Notes: generated from the letters alone by a model not told the origin. A stretch of DNA of 64,000 bases from Bacillota bacterium (GCA_023430885.1 JAEYYH010000006.1:69481-133480), one strand, 5' to 3'. Counted from the stretch's first letter, positions 9,210 to 17,943 are shown. Program-made: numbers and translations.

Positions 9210-10370
9210 ATGTTAATAAACGGAAAAGAATATAAGATAAATAGGGAAAATAGTGTGATAAGAGACTGGGATAAAGTATACTGTAATCTACTTAAGAAGA
9301 TACTTAAACAGGGCGAATTATTTGAAAATAGAACAGGTATTGATACTCTTAGTATCGAAGGAGTTAACTTTAAACTAGATATTGGAAAAGATTTTCCAAT
9401 ACTTGAATCAAAGAAAGTAAATATAAAAAATGCCTTATCGGAATTATTATGGATATATCAGGCACAAACTAACGAAGTACAGTGGCTTAGAGATCGTGGA
9501 AACAATATTTGGAATGAATGGGAAGTTAGGCCAGACGGCTACTGGTATGCTACACAAAATGTACCTGATGGTAAGGGTGGCTACGAAAAGAAGCAGATAT
9601 CGAAATATTTTGGGCCTGAATATGTAGGGACAATTGGTACTGCTTATGGTTTTATTAATGCTACATTTAAAAGACCACAATATGTTCTTAAACAGTTAAA
9701 AGAAAACCCACATGATAGAAGAATGAATATTGTTTTATGGCAAGATCAGTATTTAGATACGGCTGTTTTACCATCATGTGTATGGAGTAGTGAGTGGAAA
9801 GTAAATGGTGGTAAGTTACATGCTTATGTTCATCAAAGAAGTGCAGATACACCTTTAGGACTACCTTTTAATGTAAGTCAGTATGCTATTCTTCAAGCTA
9901 TGTTTGCCAAAGTATCAGGTTTAGAAGTTGGTAATCTAAACTGGAGTATTATGGATGCCCATATATATGTTAATCAAATTGAAGGAATTAAACTTCAACT
10001 TGAAAGATTTAATCGTATGAAATCATGGGAGAAAATTATCCAAAAAGAAACTGATGAACAGTTACAAGCTAGATATGATGATTTAAAAACTAAAGAAGCA
10101 GAAATAACTGTTAAAATGAATAGTGCAATAAATCCAGATAAGTATAAAGAAGTACTTAGAAAAGTAAGTGAAGAAATAAAAATATTTGAACTTATGGTAA
10201 CAAAAGAAAAGGCGATTTTAGAACTTGCTGATAAAGATGATTTCTTTAGCTTTAATAATAATGTTAATAATGATGAACAATATTTAAAGGAAAACATGAC
10301 TGGTAATGAAGATATTAAAATTAAAAAATATTCTTCTGCACCATTTATAAAAATGCCAATCGCGCAGTAA
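9210..10370 (+). CDS. thyA: Thymidylate synthase, divergent, with C-terminal insertion
   Basis: Makes dTMP from dUMP with methylene-tetrahydrofolate. At 386 residues it is far longer than the usual ~264. Conserved parts are NRTGIDTLSI (phosphate Arg41), DRRMNIVLW, the active-site Cys190 in LPSC, HQRSADTPLGLPFNVSQYA (dUMP-selecting Asn221), DAHIYVNQ and the C-terminal IKMPIA tail. Unusual points are LPSCVW in place of the common PPCH, and about 90 charged helical residues (roughly 270-360) inserted before the tail. First gene of thyA-DHFR-tmk, with SD GGGAGG. Confidence 0.93.
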   Translation: MLINGKEYKINRENSVIRDWDKVYCNLLKKILKQGELFENRTGIDTLSIEGVNFKLDIGKDFPILESKKVNIKNALSELLWIYQAQTNEVQWLRDRGNNIWNEWEVRPDGYWYATQNVPDGKGGYEKKQISKYFGPEYVGTIGTAYGFINATFKRPQYVLKQLKENPHDRRMNIVLWQDQYLDTAVLPSCVWSSEWKVNGGKLHAYVHQRSADTPLGLPFNVSQYAILQAMFAKVSGLEVGNLNWSIMDAHIYVNQIEGIKLQLERFNRMKSWEKIIQKETDEQLQARYDDLKTKEAEITVKMNSAINPDKYKEVLRKVSEEIKIFELMVTKEKAILELADKDDFFSFNNNVNNDEQYLKENMTGNEDIKIKKYSSAPFIKMPIAQ

Positions 10371-10379
10371 GGAGAAAAT

Positions 10380-10868
10380 ATGGATAATTTAGTTTTAATT
10401 GCAGCTATAGGTAAAAATAATGAACTCGGAAAAGATAACAAACTTATCTGGTATTTACCAAATGATTTAAAGTTTTTTAAAGAAAATACTATGGGTAGTC
10501 CAATCGTAATGGGATATAATACTTTTAAGTCATTACCAAGATTACTTCCTGGAAGAAAACATATAGTTCTTACTCATAGAGAAATAGAATTTCCAGAAGG
10601 TGTAGATGTATTTCATGAAAAAGAAGCTTTACTTCAGTCTTTAAATAATTATGATGGTAATGTGTTTATAATAGGGGGAGCTTCTATTTATAAACAGTTT
10701 ATTGATGACGCTGATAAATTAATTTTAACGGAAGTTGACAAAGAAGAAAAAACAGCCGATGTATTTTTTCCAAAGTTTAATAAAGAAGATTATACAGTAG
10801 CTTTAATAAATGAAAATGAAGATAATGGTATTAAATATAAACACCTAGAATACAAGAGGAAAAAGTAA
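10380..10868 (+). CDS. folA: Dihydrofolate reductase
   Basis: 162 residues, typical size. Regenerates tetrahydrofolate consumed by ThyA. Family motifs: IAAIGKNNELGKDNKLIWYLPNDL (substrate-site Asp in PNDL), PIVMGYNTFKSLP, the NADPH-binding LPGRKHIVL, and IIGGASIYKQF. SD AAGGAG lies close to the ATG, and the gene begins 9 bases after thyA. The neighbouring genes make a complete dTMP-to-dTDP module. Confidence 0.96.
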   Translation: MDNLVLIAAIGKNNELGKDNKLIWYLPNDLKFFKENTMGSPIVMGYNTFKSLPRLLPGRKHIVLTHREIEFPEGVDVFHEKEALLQSLNNYDGNVFIIGGASIYKQFIDDADKLILTEVDKEEKTADVFFPKFNKEDYTVALINENEDNGIKYKHLEYKRKK

Positions 10869-10869
10869 T

Positions 10870-11571
10870 ATGAGAGGTAAATTAATTGTAATAGAAGGAA
10901 CAGATTGTTCTGGTAAAGAAACACAAACTAATATGCTTATGGATAAACTAAAAGCTGATGGTTATAAAGTAACTAATTTTAGTTTTCCAATGTATAATAC
11001 TCCAACAGGAAAAATTGTCGGGGGTCCTTATTTAGGCAAGGAATATATATGCGAAGGATGGTTTCCAGAAACTGCTCCAAACGTTGATCCTAAAGTATCA
11101 TCATTATATTATGCTGCTGATCGTAAATATAACTGTCCTAAGATTGAAGAAGAACTAGCTAAAGGAAATAATGTAATACTTGATCGTTATACATTCTCTA
11201 ATATGGCTCATCAAGGTGGAAAAATATTTGATGATGAAGAAAGAAATAGTATGTATTCTTGGTTAGATAATTTAGAGTTTAAATTACTTAAACTTCCAAA
11301 GCCAGACATATGCATATTCTTACATATGCCATATGAAGCTGCTGTTATTTTAAAATCAAACAGAAGTGAAGCTCCAGATCAAAATGAAGCTAATTCTGAA
11401 CATTTAAAACATGCTGAAAAAGCCTATACAGAAGTAGCAAAAAAATATAAATTTAAAACAATTGAGTGTTCTAATAAAACAACTAGCGATATAGTTAGAG
11501 AAGATATCAAAACTAAAGATGATATAAGTTTAGAAGTATACAAGTATGTAAAACAAGCACTTAATAAATAA
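10870..11571 (+). CDS. tmk: Thymidylate kinase
   Basis: 233 residues. Phosphorylates dTMP to dTDP. The P-loop is EGTDCSGKETQ; the dTMP-binding motif is DRYTFSNMAHQGG; a LID-like region NRSEAPDQNEAN follows. It starts 1 base after the DHFR gene, so the three genes form one operon. Slightly longer than the usual ~210 residues because of an inserted loop around residues 50-75 (GPYLGKEYICEGWFPE). Confidence 0.94.
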   Translation: MRGKLIVIEGTDCSGKETQTNMLMDKLKADGYKVTNFSFPMYNTPTGKIVGGPYLGKEYICEGWFPETAPNVDPKVSSLYYAADRKYNCPKIEEELAKGNNVILDRYTFSNMAHQGGKIFDDEERNSMYSWLDNLEFKLLKLPKPDICIFLHMPYEAAVILKSNRSEAPDQNEANSEHLKHAEKAYTEVAKKYKFKTIECSNKTTSDIVREDIKTKDDISLEVYKYVKQALNK

Positions 11572-11599
11572 ATAATTTAAAACAAAAAAAGTAATAAAC

Positions 11600-11627
11600 A
11601 AAAAGTAACAAAATGTTACTTTTTTTG
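11600..11627 (+). terminator. Terminator of thyA-folA-tmk operon
   Basis: AAAAAGTAACA (11600-11610), loop AAA, TGTTACTTTTT (11614-11624), then more T. Confidence 0.9.
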
Positions 11628-11699
11628 TTATTAAATAAGACGTAGACATTTACTAATACACCATATTATGATAAAATAATTTCAGTAAAGGGTGATTTT

Positions 11700-12221
11700 A
11701 TGGAACATTATGTACCAGACATTTATAAGAAAAGTATTTATGTAATAGACTATAACAAATTAAAATCAAATGGTATAAAATGTTTACTATTTGATTTGGA
11801 TAATACACTAGTTCCTTATACGGAAAAAGTTCCTTCAAAGAAAGTAAAAGATTTATTTAAAAAACTTAATGATTTAGGCTTTAGAGTTTTAATATTTTCA
11901 AATAGTGGTAAGAAGAGATTAACACCATTTAAAGAACAATTAGGTATTGATTGCTGCTATAGATGTTGGAAGCCTTCACCTAAAAAGTTTTTACTTGTAT
12001 TAAAAGAATATAAGTATAATCAAAGTGAAGTAGCTATTATTGGTGATCAATTACTTACTGACGTAGTAGGTGGTAATGGAGTAGGAATAACAACAATACT
12101 TGTTAATCCTGTTTCAAAAAAAGATTCAGCTGCAACTAAATTTAATAGATTAAGAGAAAAACATATAATTAAAAGATTAAGTAAATTAGATTTATTTTAT
12201 AAAGGCAGATATTATGGATAA
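11700..12221 (+). CDS. yqeG: YqeG-type HAD phosphatase
   Basis: 173 residues. HAD motif I is LLFDLDNTLVPY, motif II is LIFSNSG, the motif III Lys lies in KPSPKKF, and motif IV is IIGDQLLTDVVGGN. The order and the partner yqeH (8-base overlap) match the conserved yqeG-yqeH pair of Firmicutes linked to ribosome assembly. Likely a phosphatase of the PGP/IIIA subclass; natural substrate unknown. SD AAAGGGTGA. Confidence 0.92.
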   Translation: MEHYVPDIYKKSIYVIDYNKLKSNGIKCLLFDLDNTLVPYTEKVPSKKVKDLFKKLNDLGFRVLIFSNSGKKRLTPFKEQLGIDCCYRCWKPSPKKFLLVLKEYKYNQSEVAIIGDQLLTDVVGGNGVGITTILVNPVSKKDSAATKFNRLREKHIIKRLSKLDLFYKGRYYG

Positions 12222-13206
12222 GAAGTGTGTTGGATGTGGAGCTGTAATGCAATTTAAAGATTCTTCTTTAGAAGGATATATTGCAGAAGACAAATATGAA
12301 AAAGCTTCTATTTGTGAAAGATGTTTTAGAATAATTAATTATGGTGATTATAAGAGCATTATAAAAGATAATAATACTTTTATTAATATATTAAAAGGAA
12401 TTAATAAACAAGATTTAGTAATACTTGTTATGGACTTGTTTAATATGCCTGAAAACATAGATATTATTAAAGAGAATATAAATAATCCAATTCTTCTTGT
12501 TCTTACTAAAAGGGATATTTTACCTAAGGTAATATATGAAGAAAGATTACTTAGCTATGTAGATAAATATGATATCAATACTGTTGATAGGATTATAGTA
12601 AGTAGTAATAAGAATTATAATTTTGATGATTTAATATCTAAAATTAATACCTATAAAACAAGTGACAATGTTTATGTTATTGGTTTTACTAATGCCGGTA
12701 AGAGTACTTTAATTAATAAATTAATTTATAATTATTCTAATGAGAAGCCTACTATAACAACAAGTATGCTTCCATCAACAACATTAAATAGTATTGAAAT
12801 TAAGTTTAATGATAATATGACGTTTATAGACACTCCAGGGCTTTTAAGTGAAGGAAGTATTGAGAATGTCATTGATGTTAAAACACTTAAAAATATAACT
12901 CCAAAACAAGAAATAAGACCTATTACATATCAAGTTAGAAGTAAACAATATATATTAATAGATAAACTAATTAAATTAGAACTTGCTAATAATAATATTA
13001 CTATTTTTATGGCTAATACTTTAAAAGTAGATAGATATTATAAGGATAAAGAGACTCCTAATTTAATTACAAAAGTGATAACAGCAAATAAGAATGAAGA
13101 TATAGTAATAAGTGGTTTAGGATTTATAAAAGTTACTAAAAAAGAACAAATTAAAGTAAGTGTACCAGAAAATGTAAAGGTATATACTCGTGATTCTTTG
13201 GTATAA
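12214..13206 (+). CDS. yqeH: Ribosome-assembly GTPase YqeH, circularly permuted
   Basis: 330 residues. An N-terminal zinc finger (CVGCG ... CERC) is followed by a permuted G-domain: G4 (TKRDILP) comes before G1 (GFTNAGKSTL) and G3 (DTPGL). It acts in 30S subunit biogenesis. The C-terminal domain is shortish; B. subtilis YqeH is about 366 residues. Co-translated with yqeG. Confidence 0.94.
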   Translation: MDKKCVGCGAVMQFKDSSLEGYIAEDKYEKASICERCFRIINYGDYKSIIKDNNTFINILKGINKQDLVILVMDLFNMPENIDIIKENINNPILLVLTKRDILPKVIYEERLLSYVDKYDINTVDRIIVSSNKNYNFDDLISKINTYKTSDNVYVIGFTNAGKSTLINKLIYNYSNEKPTITTSMLPSTTLNSIEIKFNDNMTFIDTPGLLSEGSIENVIDVKTLKNITPKQEIRPITYQVRSKQYILIDKLIKLELANNNITIFMANTLKVDRYYKDKETPNLITKVITANKNEDIVISGLGFIKVTKKEQIKVSVPENVKVYTRDSLV

Positions 13207-13236
13207 AAAAGTATTTAATAAAAATACTTTTTTTTT
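13206..13236 (+). terminator. Terminator after yqeH
   Basis: AAAAAGTATTT (13206-13216) and AAATACTTTTT (13222-13232), then T-run. Confidence 0.9.
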
Positions 13237-13280
13237 ATCTCTAAAATTGGTATAATAAAGGTAGAATAGGAAGTGTAATA

Positions 13281-15053
13281 ATGCTAGGAAACATAGTAGG
13301 GATAAACGATAATCAGGTGTTATTGAAATTAACTATTGATGTTAGTAAACTTCAAAATCTTATTAGTACACATGTTATTATGGAAGATCCAGAAAAACAG
13401 TGTATTGGTGAAATAACAGATATTAGAGACGGGATAGCTTATATTAATTTATTAGGTGAAATAAAAGATGAAAAGTTTGTTTTTGGTGTCATAAACAAAC
13501 CTTCTTTTGGTGCCTTAGTAAAAATAGTAAGTAAAGAAAAAGTTCCTATTATTATAGGAGTTGATAATTATAGAGATAACTTGCATCTTAATTTAGGAAC
13601 AAGTGCTGTATATAATGGTGTTACTATAGGAATGAGCATTAATGACTTCTTTAGTAATCATTTTGCCATATTTGGTTCTACTGGATCAGGTAAATCTTGC
13701 TCAGTAGCAAGAATATTTCAAAATTTATTTGAAAAGAAACAAGCTATTCCATATAGGGCAAGTATTTTTATATTTGATGCTTATGGGGAATACCATAGGG
13801 CATTTTCAGAATTAAATACCAAAAATCCACAAATAAGTTTTAAAAGTTATACAACAAACTTAAGTTTTCCAGATCAAGAAATACTTAAAATGCCACCTTG
13901 GTTACTTACAATAGATGATTATGCATTATTACTTGGTGCAGATAAAGCATCACAGTTACCAATAATAGAAAAAGCTTTAAAATTAGTTAGCGTATTTGGT
14001 AGAGATGAAGAATTAGTATTGAAACATAAAAATGATATTATATCTAGGGCATTACTTGATATATTAAGTAGCGGTAGACCTGCTCCTCAAATAAGAGATC
14101 AACTAGTATCAGTTTTAGCTTATTATAATACTAGAGAATTAAATTTGGAAACACCAATATTTCAACCGGGTTATACAAGACCACTTAAACAATGTTTCTT
14201 TATAGATAATACAGGTAAGATTAGAGATATGGAAACAATAAGCGCTTTCTTCGAATCGTTTTTAACAGATAATCTAGAATTAACAATGCCAGATGGTTCA
14301 TTTAGATATACTTTAAAGGACTTAAAAGATGCCTTTGATTTTGCTCTAATATCTGAAGGTGTTTTAAAGAGTGATAAAATTTATGACGAATCTAATGTTT
14401 TAAAAGTAAGACTTCATGGACTTGTTAATGGAGATTATGCTAAATATTTTGATTTACCAGAATACATGACAAGAGAGCAATATATTAAGTTATTATTGAC
14501 TGCTAATAATGGACGTAAAGCGCAAATAATTAATTTCAATATAAATTATGTTGATGATAGATTTGCAAAAAGTTTAACAAAAATATTTTCAAAACTTTTA
14601 TTTGATTATGCCAAAGGTATGAGCAAAAGAACAACTTTACCATTCCATATAGTCCTTGAAGAAGCTCATAGATATGTCCAAAATGATAACGATATTGCTT
14701 TACTTGGATATAATATATTTGAGCGAATTACAAAAGAGGGTCGTAAATACGGTGTTATGTTAGGTCTTATTTCACAAAGACCTAGTGAATTATCTGAAAC
14801 AACTTTATCACAATGTAGTAACTTTTTAATTTTTAAAATGCTTCATCCACGTGATATTGAATATATTAAAGATATAGTACCAAATATAACATTGGAAATT
14901 GTAAAACGTTTAAGAATTTTACAACCTGGTACATGTATTGCTTTTGGTAATGCTTTTAAGGTTCCAGTAATAGTAAAATTTGATATGCCAAATCCTGCAC
15001 CAACCAGCGAAAGTTGTGATGTTAGCAAGATATGGTTTGTAAGTAATAGTTAG
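13281..15053 (+). CDS. HerA-type hexameric ATPase (DUF87 helicase)
   Basis: 590 residues. An N-terminal HAS-barrel-like region (residues 1-110) precedes an FtsK/HerA ATPase core. Walker A is GSTGSGKSCSVA (near residue 133), an Asp-rich IFDAYGEYH follows, and Walker B/sensor is HIVLEEAHRYV. The arginine-finger region is RKYGVMLGLISQRPSEL. HerA pumps or resects DNA, usually with the nuclease NurA or with Sir2-like partners, but none lies next to it here. It forms a single-gene unit. Confidence 0.85.
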   Translation: MLGNIVGINDNQVLLKLTIDVSKLQNLISTHVIMEDPEKQCIGEITDIRDGIAYINLLGEIKDEKFVFGVINKPSFGALVKIVSKEKVPIIIGVDNYRDNLHLNLGTSAVYNGVTIGMSINDFFSNHFAIFGSTGSGKSCSVARIFQNLFEKKQAIPYRASIFIFDAYGEYHRAFSELNTKNPQISFKSYTTNLSFPDQEILKMPPWLLTIDDYALLLGADKASQLPIIEKALKLVSVFGRDEELVLKHKNDIISRALLDILSSGRPAPQIRDQLVSVLAYYNTRELNLETPIFQPGYTRPLKQCFFIDNTGKIRDMETISAFFESFLTDNLELTMPDGSFRYTLKDLKDAFDFALISEGVLKSDKIYDESNVLKVRLHGLVNGDYAKYFDLPEYMTREQYIKLLLTANNGRKAQIINFNINYVDDRFAKSLTKIFSKLLFDYAKGMSKRTTLPFHIVLEEAHRYVQNDNDIALLGYNIFERITKEGRKYGVMLGLISQRPSELSETTLSQCSNFLIFKMLHPRDIEYIKDIVPNITLEIVKRLRILQPGTCIAFGNAFKVPVIVKFDMPNPAPTSESCDVSKIWFVSNS

Positions 15054-15082
15054 TTGTCTTATATCATGAAAAGTGATATAAT
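15054..15082 (+). promoter_or_regulatory. Promoter of the LTA-synthase-family gene
   Basis: -35 TTGTCT (15054-15059), 17-bp spacer, extended -10 TGATATAAT (15074-15082). The ATG follows 28 bases later, with SD AGAGGTGG. Confidence 0.8.
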
Positions 15083-15109
15083 TGCTAAGAAACGAACCAG
15101 AGGTGGATT

Positions 15110-17143
15110 ATGAAAATAAAGATTAAGGAATTAGTAGCAAATATGAAAAAGAACTTTTCTAAGCTTAGAGTATTTTGTAGTACATATGCTAGAACAAATA
15201 TATTATTTGTTAGTTATGTATTAGTTGCTCTATTTAATTCAACGGTTCTTAGATATTATACTACTGAGTCATTTTGGAATATAAAACCAGTTCTTGCTGA
15301 TTTAGCCGTAGTAATACTAATTGGATCAATAGGATATTTTTTCAAGCCAAAGAATCAGTTTAAATATTTTTGTACTTGTTTAATTGTACTTACTGCTATA
15401 TGTTTTATAAATAGTGTTTATTACAATAATTATTATTCATTTGTTTCTTTATCATTACTTGCAACATCAACGCAAGCAATGGGAGTAGCAAATGCTTTAA
15501 CAAAAATATTAGAACTTAAAGATTTTATATTCTTTGTACCACTTATTATATTTTTTATAGTAAATGGTGTACTTAAAAGAAAAGGTTATTTTGATTTTGT
15601 AAGTCAAATAGAAATAGGAAGAATAAGAGCTATGAATACTGCCATAGCAGGGTTAGTAGTTCTAGGTTTCTTTGTTTCCATGCTTACAGGGACAGATCTT
15701 AGTAGATTAAAAAAGCAGTGGAATAGGGAATATGTTGTTATGCAATTTGGTATATATATATATCAAGGTAATGACATAATTGCTTCATTAAAACCACAAA
15801 TTAGTCCTTTATTTGGTGTAGATACTGCGACAAAAGAATTTGTAGATTATTATCAAAATAATACTAATCCAGATACAACAAATAAATATACTAATATTTA
15901 TGATGGTAAGAATGTTTTAGTTATACATGCTGAAAGTATTCAAAACTGGCTTTTAAATACTACAATAAATGGAGTTGAAATTACTCCAACATTAAATAAA
16001 CTATCTAAACAAGGAATGTATTTTAGTAATTTCTATTCACAAGAATCAGTAGGTACTAGTAGTGATACTGAGTTTACTTTCAATACATCTTTACTTCCTG
16101 CATCTTCAGGAACAGTATTTGTAAGCTACTGGGATAGAAATTATGCTTATACAACACAAAAATTATTAAAACAAAAAGGCTATTATACTTTCAGTATGCA
16201 TGGTAACAACTGCTCTATGTGGAATAGAAGTACTATGTATAAGAGTTTAGGATATGATGATTTCTATTGCTATACTGATGCATATAAGATTGATGATGTT
16301 ATAGGAATAGGTTTATCAGATAAATCATTCTTTAAACAATCAGCTAAAATTATAACTGATATAGATAAAGAACATGATAAATTTTATGGAACACTTATAA
16401 TGCTTACTAATCATACACCTTGGGCTGATATAAGTAGTCATAGTGATTTTGATGTTACTATGCATTATAAAGATCCTACAACAGGTGAAGAAAAAACTGC
16501 TCCTTATCTTGAAGGAACAACAATGGGTGATTATATTAAGTCTGCTAATTATGCTGATGCAGCATTAGGCGAACTTATTAATCAACTTGATACTGATGGT
16601 ATACTAGATGATACTGTAATAGTAATATATGGTGACCATGATGCTAAACTTAAAAAATCAGAATATGTAACATACTATGATTATGATCCAGTTACTCAGT
16701 CTATAAAAGATAAAGAAGCTGAAGATTATGTAGATGTTGATTATTATTCATATGAACTTAATAGATCAGTACCATTTATTATATGGACAAAAGATCAAAG
16801 TTATAATCTTGAGGTAACTGAGGTTATGGGAATGTATGATGCCCAGCCAACATTAGGTAACATGTTTAACTTCTATAATCCATATGCTTTAGGTCATGAT
16901 ATATTTAGTACTACAGAAAATGTTGTTATCTATCCAAATGGAAACTGGTTAACAAATAAAATGTATTATAATAGTCAAAAAGATGAAGGTCTTGCTCTTA
17001 CTCTTAGTGAACCAGTAAGTAGTGATTATATAACAAAATATAATCAAATTGCTGCTCAGGAAGTATCAGTGTCTGATAAAATCATAGTTTATGATTTATT
17101 TGAGAAGACAAAGGACTTAACTTTAGACATAAAAACACAATAA
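15110..17143 (+). CDS. LTA synthase family membrane sulfatase-fold protein
   Basis: 677 residues. An N-terminal membrane region of about five segments (residues 27-195) precedes an extracellular alkaline-phosphatase/sulfatase fold. LtaS-type enzymes transfer glycerol phosphate from phosphatidylglycerol to build lipoteichoic acid. Metal ligands are Glu275 in VIHAESIQNW and the later IYGDHD. The position of the LtaS catalytic Thr (GKTSDSEF in S. aureus) reads GTSSDTEF here, so Ser317 would be the nucleophile. It stands alone, with its own promoter. LTA synthase versus other phosphoglycerol transferase cannot be decided. Confidence 0.85.
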   Translation: MKIKIKELVANMKKNFSKLRVFCSTYARTNILFVSYVLVALFNSTVLRYYTTESFWNIKPVLADLAVVILIGSIGYFFKPKNQFKYFCTCLIVLTAICFINSVYYNNYYSFVSLSLLATSTQAMGVANALTKILELKDFIFFVPLIIFFIVNGVLKRKGYFDFVSQIEIGRIRAMNTAIAGLVVLGFFVSMLTGTDLSRLKKQWNREYVVMQFGIYIYQGNDIIASLKPQISPLFGVDTATKEFVDYYQNNTNPDTTNKYTNIYDGKNVLVIHAESIQNWLLNTTINGVEITPTLNKLSKQGMYFSNFYSQESVGTSSDTEFTFNTSLLPASSGTVFVSYWDRNYAYTTQKLLKQKGYYTFSMHGNNCSMWNRSTMYKSLGYDDFYCYTDAYKIDDVIGIGLSDKSFFKQSAKIITDIDKEHDKFYGTLIMLTNHTPWADISSHSDFDVTMHYKDPTTGEEKTAPYLEGTTMGDYIKSANYADAALGELINQLDTDGILDDTVIVIYGDHDAKLKKSEYVTYYDYDPVTQSIKDKEAEDYVDVDYYSYELNRSVPFIIWTKDQSYNLEVTEVMGMYDAQPTLGNMFNFYNPYALGHDIFSTTENVVIYPNGNWLTNKMYYNSQKDEGLALTLSEPVSSDYITKYNQIAAQEVSVSDKIIVYDLFEKTKDLTLDIKTQ

Positions 17144-17166
17144 AACGCATAAAATTTTATAAAATT

Positions 17167-17209
17167 ATTGCGTAAATAGTTATAATTTGATATAATTTAT
17201 TTACGCAAT
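17167..17209. promoter_or_regulatory. tRNA promoter inside a 12-bp inverted repeat
   Basis: ATTGCGTAAATA (17167-17178) and TATTTACGCAAT (17198-17209) are perfect inverted copies. Between them lies the extended -10 TGATATAAT (17188-17196). The left arm holds a -35-like TTGCGT (17168-17173), 17 bp from the -10. It drives the tRNA pair and may also terminate the upstream gene. Confidence 0.65.
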
Positions 17210-17213
17210 GCGT

Positions 17214-17287
17214 GGGGCCGTAGCCAAGTGGTAAGGCACGGGACTGCAACTCCCTGATCGGTGGTTCAAATCCGCTCGGCCCCTCCA
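17214..17287 (+). tRNA. tRNA-Cys (GCA)
   Basis: A 7-bp acceptor stem GGGGCCG/CGGCCCC pairs perfectly. The anticodon loop CTGCAAC carries GCA. The T-arm loop is TTCAAAT and CCA is encoded. It is followed 3 bases later by tRNA-Gly. Confidence 0.95.
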
Positions 17288-17290
17288 ATT

Positions 17291-17365
17291 GCAGGTGTAG
17301 TACAATGGTTCGTATGCGGCCTTGCCAAGGCTGAGATGGGAGTTCGATTCTCCTCACTTGCTCCA
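17291..17365 (+). tRNA. tRNA-Gly (GCC)
   Basis: Acceptor GCAGGTG/CACTTGC pairs with one G-U. The anticodon stem CGGCC/GGCTG holds loop TTGCCAA (GCC). The T-loop is TTCGATT and CCA is encoded. The mobile element begins just downstream. Confidence 0.95.
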
Positions 17366-17404
17366 AAAGATAAAATCGTCGCACCAGCGCGATGTTAATT
17401 GATT

Positions 17405-17430
17405 AAATCAATCGAAAGATTGATTTTTTT
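17405..17430 (+). terminator. Terminator after the tRNA pair
   Basis: AAATCAATC (17405-17413), GAAA tetraloop, GATTGATTT (17418-17426), then T-run. Confidence 0.9.
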
Positions 17431-17455
17431 GTGTTTAAGGAAAGGATGTGTGTGT

Positions 17456-17719
17456 ATGATTAATATTACAAAAAAAGAAATCGAAATGAGTTCTGATCTC
17501 ATTACCAAATTAAAATGGGCTTGTGGTTCTAATTACAAAGCAACTAATGGAAGTCTCCGAATTATTGATCATACCAATATCGCTTATGTAGAACCTCATA
17601 AAATTATTATTAATAATGTCCTATTTTTAATGTTTAATGAGCACGAATTTGTTTATGTTGAAAATTTATCTAATAAAATACCTATAACTAATTTAAAAGA
17701 CTATTTAAGAAAAATATAA
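17456..17719 (+). CDS. Small orphan protein at the element's left side
   Basis: 87 residues. ATG 17456 follows SD AAGGAAAGGA; a TTG further upstream is unlikely. The sequence alternates beta-type stretches (IAYVEPHKIIINNVLFLMF, EFVYVENL) with no membrane segment. It ends 11 bases before the nested palindrome. The codon mix is a little richer in C/G-ending codons than the neighbouring core genes, consistent with transfer. Function unknown. Confidence 0.6.
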   Translation: MINITKKEIEMSSDLITKLKWACGSNYKATNGSLRIIDHTNIAYVEPHKIIINNVLFLMFNEHEFVYVENLSNKIPITNLKDYLRKI

Positions 17720-17730
17720 CTAGATGATGA

Positions 17731-17834
17731 ATTGACAATAGGTAGTAATATGTTAGGCTTAATTGCCAAAGGCTAAACGATTACTAGCCTTTGGCTAGCC
17801 GATAAAAACATATTACTAGGTTCCTATTGTCAAT
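17731..17834. repeat. Nested triple-stem palindrome (104 nt)
   Basis: Outer arms 17731-17742 / 17823-17834 are perfect over 12 bp. Middle arms 17743-17754 / 17807-17818 are perfect over 12 bp, separated from the outer pair only by a 4-base bulge on the right. Inner arms GCCAAAGGCTA (17765-17775) and TAGCCTTTGGC (17785-17795) are perfect over 11 bp around a 9-base loop. No T-run follows, so it is not a simple terminator. It lies between the orphan gene and the recombinase promoter. Confidence 0.9.
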
Positions 17835-17864
17835 TAAGACTAATACTATGCCCAACAATGGGTA

Positions 17865-17892
17865 TTGACAAAATAAATAATAGTGATAGTAT
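17865..17892 (+). promoter_or_regulatory. Promoter of the leader peptide and recombinase
   Basis: -35 TTGACA (17865-17870), 16-bp spacer, extended -10 TGATAGTAT (17884-17892). Confidence 0.65.
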
Positions 17893-17943
17893 ATATAACC
17901 AATAAAGACAAGCAGTATCGTCTTAAAAAGGGGTGGATACGAT

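Noticed and set aside
17157..17384. Minus-strand 75-codon ORF over the tRNA genes
   Set aside because: It is antisense to tRNA-Cys and tRNA-Gly and has no SD. Such ORFs are a known artefact of tRNA reverse complements.
17731..17834. Nested palindrome as a terminator or an invertible promoter
   Set aside because: No T-run follows, and the segment between arms is too short and lacks a full promoter, so neither reading is supported.
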